Origin: Tricholoma matsutake
Taxonomy: Eukaryota; Basidiomycota; Agaricomycetes; Agaricales; Tricholomataceae
Direction: 5' to 3'
Assembly: GCA_026075535.2 (NCBI GenBank)
Contig: AP026543.1
Span: 4,650,001-4,714,000 of the forward strand
DNA length: 64,000 bases
Shown here: positions 58,141 through 64,000 of the stretch, in pieces
Layout of the letters: each line of letters starts with the position of its first letter
Position numbering within the stretch: the stretch's first letter is position 1
Notes under the pieces: generated by a model
Told to the model about the DNA's origin: nothing
The model's database searches: none
What the model saw: only the letters and a program-made list of their open reading frames with translations
Program-made: the position numbers and the translations under genes

Positions 58141-59532
58141 GCGAGCAACATGAAAAGTGGTGATGCCGCCTGTACATCCAATCCTGCTCTGTTGTGACAA
58201 ACAATGCACATACAACCACCCTTACTTCAGTTCCTGCCTCCATCGTAGCAAACAATGTGCATATACCAAACCCAACCATGCCAATCGTTGCAAACAATGC
58301 ACAGAACAACTTACCACCTGTCCCCATCATATCTACCCACCGTAGACAATCATCAACTACATCCTCTGATGAATATTGCATTGTACCTGCAAATATGACT
58401 TCCACAATTTCCACTGCTACACTTAGCTTAAACAATGGCAAATGCCCCATGATATCTGCAGGTAGCATGACGCTGGAGCTTCTCCACCATTTTGAACATC
58501 ATGCATGTGGGTACTTGCAAAACAAGGATGGTCTCGACAAAAAGAACTATGTCAACCACATTGTATACTCTTTCAAGGACCCGCTGTTCTCGGACTGGTA
58601 CCAGTCTCAGCAGGACTTACTTTCTGTACTATCTTTCCCTGAGTTCATGGTCAAGATCCATGCACGTTGGTTGCCTAAATGCTGGCAACAGGACCTCACC
58701 TGAAAAGTATGCTCAAGTAAGCAAAACAAAAGCCCATTCACAGAGTTCATCAACGCGTCGCGACAAGATAATCTACTGCTGAAAGGGATGCAGTTCCATC
58801 TGTCTCCTACTCAGTTACATACCCAGATTGAGTCTAACATTTCCCCTGAGCTGGTGGCAGCATTTGATCGATGGAAAGACAACCATGAGTCTTCTGACAA
58901 TGAGGCTGAAGTAAATGAATGCTGCACCCATCATGGCAGCTGCAAAAGCAGTGGCTGACACATTAAAAGCTGAAAGTAAACTCCAAAGTTTCATTGACAC
59001 CCTGACTAAACTCGACCAGAAACTTGTTGAGGACAGAAATGCACGTAAGCGAGACACTGAAGATGCTGCGCATAGCTTGAAGCATTTGAGCTCTGCTGTG
59101 GGCCTTGCTGACAACTCTAGAAAGGCTCCATACTCTCGGACTCAGGCATCATCTAGCTCCCATAACTTGACCACATCCTCAACTGCTCATCCACCCAAGT
59201 TAACTGACCAAGAAAGAAAATACCTTGAGACGTACAATGTGTGCAAGAAGTGCTGCAGCTTTTACATGCCGGATGGGCATCCTTGTGAGTTTCCAAACAG
59301 AGACAGATACATCGAACGAACAATACAAGCTGTAAACAAAGGACAAAAATGCATGAAACTTCCTACCTTACCCATCCCTCATGAAGAACAGACAACTAAC
59401 ATCAGCACTGTGTCTGCTCCACCTCAACCTAACACCACCCCTCCTGCCTTGCCCGTCGCTAGCATATTAGGAATGTTGTCGTACCTGACCACTGCCATAT
59501 ATGCACCAAATGGGAGGTGGGGGAGACAGTGA
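58140..59532 (+). pseudogene. gag: gag region of Ty3 remnant D
   Basis: Frames 58194-58703 and 58915-59532. The first holds ALVNNAHTT-type Ala/Asn/Thr-rich sequence, then GSMTLELLHHFEHHACGYLQ, LFSDWYQSQQDLL and a typical gag core (FPEFMVKIHARWLPKCW), broken at 58701. The second has a coiled-coil-like KLDQKLVEDRNARKRDTEDA and a Cys/His cluster CKKCCSFYMPDGHPCEF that may act as the nucleocapsid zinc site. Frameshifts and one TGA (near 58966) separate the parts. Confidence 0.7.
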
Positions 59533-59567
59533 CCTCTCATGTGACTCGAATGACTCAGTGAGCACAC

Positions 59568-61296
59568 GTGTTCCTTTTTTTCAAACCACACCTGGTGTGG
59601 GAATGCACTGTGGACACTTTCAATTCCTCAGATTGTTCTCATCTTAATATCTCTGCATTAATTGACCACAGATCTCCTGCAGTTTTAATCAAAGAAGCCC
59701 TCATCTCACGTTTATGCATGACTACTCATTTACTTCCTTGCTCTTTTCCAGTTTCCGGAGCGTTCTTCAACAAATCTGCTGATCCATCTGATATCTTGCT
59801 GACCCATTGGGTCAAACTCAAGTTGCATGATTGAACAAATCTTTATTCCACTCACACTGTCTGTGCTCTCATGGCACCAAAGCTGTGCCATCCTATTATT
59901 CTTGGACTGCCTTTCCTTGCGCATAATCACATTATTGTCGATGCGAAGAACAATACTGTAATAGATAACAACTGCAGTTTTGACCTCCTATGCTCTGTAC
60001 AGAAAATAATACCTAAAGAACAAATATGTACTCAAGACTTGCTAGCAGACATAAATAATAAACACAGGCTACTTATTCTAGAGTTGAAAAAGCACTGCAA
60101 AACATGAGGGCCTTGGGTAGAGGCAAGATGTGACCATGTAAACAGCATTGACATTGTAGCTGCTGTCCAAGTACGCATAGAACAGCTAGCGGCTGATGAA
60201 AAACTGCAAAACCTCAGTGCAAAAATGAAGGAAAACTATGTGGATGTTTTCAAACTGATCCCGCACATTGATGAAATGCCAAGCAAGGTGTTATGCAAAA
60301 TCGCTCTGAAAGATGCAAGTAAAACAATTACCACAAGGAATTATTCCTGTCCATGGAAATTTCGTGAAGTGTGGAGTGTGCTGATACAATGACACTTAGA
60401 TGTGGGGTGTATCCGTCCCTCCTCTTCTGCACGTGCATCTCCAGCTTTCCTAGTGCCAAAAGCAGATGCTACAGATTTGCTGCATTGGGTTAACGATTAT
60501 CGTCAATTGAATAGCAACACCATTACAGACTCGCACCCCTTACCACATGTTGACAATATTCTGGCGGATGCTGGATGTGGGAAGATTTGGAGTAGACTTG
60601 ACATGACTGATAGTTTTTTCCACACCAAAATGGACCCAAATAGCATTGGGTTGATGGCAGTAATGACACCTCTGGGATTGTATGAGTGGATGGTGATGCC
60701 ACAAGGTCTACAAAATGCACCACCGGTGCATCAATGACACATAACAGCAGTGTTGCAACGTTTCTTAGGAATATTTGCACATATATACCTAGATGATATC
60801 ATAATCTGGTCAAATTCTATTGATGAACATACTGAACATGTTAAACAAATCATGACAGCTCTCTGGGAAGCTCGATTATATTGCAACCAAAAAAAATTGC
60901 ACTTCTACCTGATGGAAGTAACTTTTTTAGGACACAAAATCTTGCAGCAGGGCATTGAAGCCTGTTCATCTAAAGTTGAAAATTTTTTGAATTGGCTGAC
61001 ACCAAAATCTGCAACTGACGTTCACAGTTTCTTGGGACTGGTGCACTACATCGCCACTTTTCTACCTCACCTTGTGGACTATACCACAGTCCTAACCCCT
61101 TTGACAATGAAAGAGTGTGAAAAAAAAATTCCATTGTGGACAGAAGCTCACCAGACTGCTTTCGAAGCTATCAAAGTGCTGGTCATAAGCTGGGAGTGCT
61201 TGGCTGTGATTGACCACACAGCACCCAGTAACAAGAAAATGTTTGTAACTTGTGATGCTAGCAATTGGAGGACTGGCACCGTTCTAAGCTGGGGAC
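59568..61296 (+). pseudogene. pol: Protease, RT and RNase H start of Ty3 remnant D
   Basis: Protease-like segment ISALIDHRSPAVLI (D-H-R in place of the usual D-S/T-G) with HPIILGLPFLAHNHIIVD. RT from 60402 has ARASPAFLVPKAD, NDYRQLNSNTITDSHPLPHV, IWSRLDMTDSFFHTKMDPN, a TGA near 60735, and the catalytic IYLDDIIIWSNSIDEH. FLGHKILQQGIEA and FLGLVHYIATFLPHLVDYTT follow, then RNase H start MFVTCDASNWRTGTVLSWG. It is cut at 61296 by the LTR of element C. Confidence 0.85.
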
Positions 61297-61678
61297 TGTT
61301 AGGAAACCACCCCATTACCTAATAAACTTTCATTTTTATTTTATTATGTCGAATTATGCTACATTTTGATAGCGTGAGAATTTTATTTCACACGCATCAA
61401 AATGTATGCGCATGTATGAGTGCATCGGTAACAACAATGTACAATATATGTAACATAGTATATAAACCCTAAATATATGCCTAGGGGACCCCAGTTGTGT
61501 TCTCTTAGATATTCCACCTACGTTTTTGGTGTGAAAGGCCTATCTCAACAAACTTACCTATTAATAACCCCTCGCATCAAAACCATCAATTTCCCCATCA
61601 CACACGCGGATCCCACCCCCTTCTTGTAGAGAGAACCCGCACGGTCTTAGCTAGCAGATAGTGGGTGTCGCCCTAACA
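61297..61678 (+). repeat. 5' LTR of Ty3 element C (382 bp)
   Basis: Begins TGTTAGG and ends CCTAACA, a 7-bp perfect inverted terminal repeat. TATATAAA at 61459-61466. The preceding pentamer is GGGAC (61292-61296), predicted to recur after the 3' LTR outside the window. The end was fixed by the inverted termini and by the adjacent primer-binding site. Confidence 0.85.
61360..61406 (+). other. Long inverted repeat in the U3 of element C
   Basis: TACATTTTGAT (61360-61370) is the exact inverse of ATCAAAATGTA (61396-61406), with an inner GCGTG/CACGC pair, forming an interrupted stem of about 16 bp upstream of the TATA box. Confidence 0.8.
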
Positions 61679-61680
61679 GA

Positions 61681-61691
61681 AGAACACAACT
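61681..61691 (+). promoter_or_regulatory. Primer-binding site of element C, complementary to the RNA 5' end
   Basis: AGAACACAACT, 2 nt after the LTR, is the exact 11-nt complement of AGTTGTGTTCT at 61493-61503, which lies 34 bp after the first base of the TATA box. Confidence 0.82.
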
Positions 61692-62164
61692 TCCCATATC
61701 AGTGCGCCTTCTCTTACTTGCGCATACGTCATTGTTTCACTGTGCCACATCCGATTACTCATCCTTTTGGCACAAGCCGGAAGTACTTGTATATATGTAA
61801 TCTATCTTTTCTTTCGTAAGCCGACGCCAGGCCTTGCCTTACATTGCGACTGCCAGTGATCGAGAGGCAGCGCTCGTCATTAGGACAGCTGCAACCAGAC
61901 AACCGATCAGATCTGGTTTAGTTACAATTTACATCACTCCATTCGGACGACTATTTTAGTTACAAGCCGAATTCAGTGATATCTCCGAGATCAGGCACTG
62001 TTGGAAGGGTTGTTGATCCGAAGTGTCAAAATAGGCGCCTGACGAACGACGAACCATTGACGAACCTCGACGAACCTTATCACGTGACCCATAGACATTT
62101 GGAGAGGTCTCGAAGTAAAATTTTGAATTTGTCGAAGAAGTGATTCATCACAGATTCTACAATT

Positions 62165-63262
62165 ATGTCCGAACCTTCAACTTCTAATCCCGGTCCTAAT
62201 CCTGTTCCCATACCAGCACTAGAGGCAAAATTTGATGCACTCACAGCGCAAATGTCGCAATTAGTGTCAGTATTGGCAGCATCACAGCCCAGACAAGTGG
62301 AAGTACAGCCAGAGATGACAGGAGAAAGAGATGATGAGATGGAGGAGATGGTGGAGTGGATATCGCAGGAGGATGAGACGGTGGAGAAATCCGGAAATGG
62401 AAAAGCGCGCTTACCTAAGTACGCACCCCTGCAAATCTTTGACGGTACCATGGAGAATACAAAATCCTTCATCAGCTCTATAGTATTGTACATCCATGGG
62501 AGGAAGCCCGAGTTTTGTACAGCTGAGTCTAGGATTATGTTTGCTCTCTCATACATTCAGGGGGGGAAAGCACAGTTCTGGAGAAATGAGGCTATTAATC
62601 AAATTGCCGCGGGAAATAAACCATTTGCAACCTTCAAGGAATTTCTGGAGAGATTGGAGTCACAGTTTGGAGACCCTAATCCAAAGGCGACAGCCAATGC
62701 TAAATTAAAGACCATGCGCCAAGGTTCCTTAACGGTGGATGAATTTATTTTGCAGTTCAAAGCAGAAGCTTCGCAAATGGACATGGGAGAAGCCACGTTG
62801 GTAGAGTTTTTGAAAGCAGGATTAAATCCCTCTTTATTCAAGTCTATCTACCGACTACCTTCTATGCCAGAGAAGTTGGACGAGTGGTATAATTGGGCAA
62901 TGCGCCTTGACTGGCAATATTGGCAGGAACAGGCGGAGTCAAAGTTGATGTACAGAAGTAGTAAATTTGGAAAGTCATCAGGAGGAAAGTCTGAGAAAGG
63001 AAAGGTGCCTCAGGCGCAAGCTCCGAGGGCACAGCCACTGGCCATGGCAGTGACACCTATAGTTACGAAGTCAGCAGCACCAGCAGAGGCAATGGAGGTT
63101 GATCAAGTGGGGAGACGAGCCCCACTTAGATGTTTTAACTGTGGGCAGTTAGGACACATTTCTAAGTATTGCAAGCAGAAGAGAAAGATCAGGGGAGCTA
63201 CAATCGAGGAAGTGAAGCAGGAGGAAGGCAAGCAGGAGAATTTTGTGGAAGAGTCCCAGTGA
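62165..63262 (+). CDS. gag: gag of Ty3 element C, intact
   Basis: 365 codons from ATG 62165 to TGA 63260-63262 with no interruption. N-terminal Pro-rich leader, then a coiled-coil-like LEAKFDALTAQMSQLVSVLA, an acidic segment and the capsid core (PLQIFDGTMENTKSFISSIV; FALSYIQGGKAQFWRNEA; LESQFGDPNPKATANAKLK; FILQFKAEASQMDMGEATL). The nucleocapsid CCHC knuckle is CFNCGQLGHISKYC, followed by a basic and then acidic tail. This is the standard gag of a Ty3/gypsy element. The 487-bp leader between LTR and ATG is long. The intact frame contrasts with every other element here and suggests recent activity. Confidence 0.95.
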   Translation: MSEPSTSNPGPNPVPIPALEAKFDALTAQMSQLVSVLAASQPRQVEVQPEMTGERDDEMEEMVEWISQEDETVEKSGNGKARLPKYAPLQIFDGTMENTKSFISSIVLYIHGRKPEFCTAESRIMFALSYIQGGKAQFWRNEAINQIAAGNKPFATFKEFLERLESQFGDPNPKATANAKLKTMRQGSLTVDEFILQFKAEASQMDMGEATLVEFLKAGLNPSLFKSIYRLPSMPEKLDEWYNWAMRLDWQYWQEQAESKLMYRSSKFGKSSGGKSEKGKVPQAQAPRAQPLAMAVTPIVTKSAAPAEAMEVDQVGRRAPLRCFNCGQLGHISKYCKQKRKIRGATIEEVKQEEGKQENFVEESQ

Positions 63263-64000
63263 AGGTTTCCCCATTGGTGACCCAGAATCGTTACAATGTA
63301 TTAGTATCCGAGGAAACCCAGAGTAAATCAGAAAAGGAAATCGAGGAGGAGTACAACTGTTGCAAATCACGCAACAAAGAAAATTGTCACATGTCATTTC
63401 CGAAAACCCCTAAATTCTTTATTCGCTCTGCGCGAATAGAACCCAAAATCACCTTGACTGTGGGACTGAAGACAGTGGACACACATGCAGCTATTGATGT
63501 GGAAGTGTTGCTTGACAGTGGTGCTACAGGATTATTTATTAATCAATCCTTAATTACCAGAAATGGTATTAACACATGCAAGCTGGCGCAACCTATAATG
63601 GTGTACAATATTGATGGAACAGTCAATTGTGGAGGAACTATCAAGGAGGAGGTGACTATGGTACTAAAGTATCAGGAGCATCAGGAGCGAGCCGTATTCA
63701 AAGTGTGCGATCTTGGGAAAACCAATCTAATAATAGGATGTCCGTGGTTACGGAAGCATAATCCCAAAATTGATTGGAAAACTGGGAAAGTACAAATGAC
63801 TCATTGTCCTAAGGAATGTAATGTGTATGGGAGGAAGATGAAGAAGGAAAAAAGGAAAAAGAAAGAGAAAGAACATCCGAGAAAGTATTCTGTTACGATG
63901 GAGGAAGTGGAGGATGAGGAAATGCCAAATGGGGAAGTTCTGATCATGATTGAGAAAGAAGAGCAAAAGCAAACCTTTAGAGCAGTTCGTGGAGGACAGT
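63163..64000 (+). CDS. pol: pol of Ty3 element C, 5' part, cut by window end
   Basis: Open from just after 63162 to the last base, in the -1 frame relative to gag and overlapping it by about 100 nt, so gag-pol expression needs a -1 shift or an equivalent. I saw no canonical X-XXY-YYZ heptamer in the overlap. The aspartic protease has VEVLLDSGATGLFINQSL with the catalytic D-S-G, and the distal LIIGCPWLRKHNPKIDWKTG. A Lys/Glu-rich linker (MKKEKRKKKEKEHPRK) follows, as in A/B. RT lies beyond the window. No stop is present, consistent with an intact element. Confidence 0.88.

Noticed and set aside
59568..59834. Functional protease in remnant D
   Set aside because: The D-S/T-G motif is replaced by D-H-R and the frame is broken, so it is only a remnant.
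63163..63262. Canonical slippery site in the gag-pol overlap of element C
   Set aside because: No heptamer of form X-XXY-YYZ in the gag frame. GAATTTT is close but has unlike first three bases.

Overview
The window looks like a repeat-rich, gene-poor part of a basidiomycete (Agaricomycetes) nuclear genome. The evidence is short introns of about 50 bases with fungal splice sites, multi-exon genes resembling lineage-expanded Agaricomycete families (JmjC proteins, DUF6698-like proteins and several families I know only as 'hypothetical'), and chromodomain Ty3/gypsy retrotransposons. I cannot name the genus. No tRNA, rRNA or CRISPR was seen.

Layout. 1-16.2 kb: a decayed unknown gene on the minus strand (970-3040), a divergent JmjC-domain gene (3639-8045) bracketed by inverted repeats, a triplicated intron/exon-like unit (9.9-10.7 kb), a small gene ending in a Cys/His motif (11.3-12.1 kb, minus), a nearly intact DUF6698-like gene (12.8-13.9 kb) and two tandem repeat arrays. 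16.4-34.3 kb: one host gene split by a 14.6-kb chromovirus (element A, 17210-31856), which is itself split by a second chromovirus (element B, 21756-29147). Target-site duplications and reading-frame continuity support both levels of nesting. 34.6-36.1 kb: a decayed unknown gene (minus). 36.4-49.6 kb: a local family of repeats of roughly 0.5 kb interspersed with fragments of unknown genes and one hAT-like element (43514-45125) with a perfect 8-bp duplication. 50.2-51.6 kb: a second, decayed DUF6698-like gene. 53.0-61.3 kb: two older Ty3 remnants, E (minus) and D (plus). E is interrupted by another hAT-like element with an 8-bp duplication. 61.3-64.0 kb: the 5' LTR, gag and start of pol of a young-looking Ty3 element (C) inserted into D's RNase H region and running off the window.

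Most interesting. Elements A/B and, independently, C each carry an 11-nt segment about 30 bp downstream of the LTR TATA box that is complementary to the sequence just inside the LTR. This is the arrangement known for self-priming of Tf1. In A and B an array of seven small hairpins lies between the two pairing partners. Most share an AAGCC loop while their stems differ in a compensatory way. A and B also carry two apparent -1 frameshift sites: GGGTTTT with a strong stem-loop at gag/protease, and CCCAAAC at protease/RT.

Decay. Nearly every premature stop, in host genes and in transposons, is TGA where the paralogue or the frame suggests CGA. That points to CpG methylation and deamination. Most genes here are therefore annotated as pseudogenes. 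Exon boundaries come from reading splice sites by eye and are approximate unless stated.
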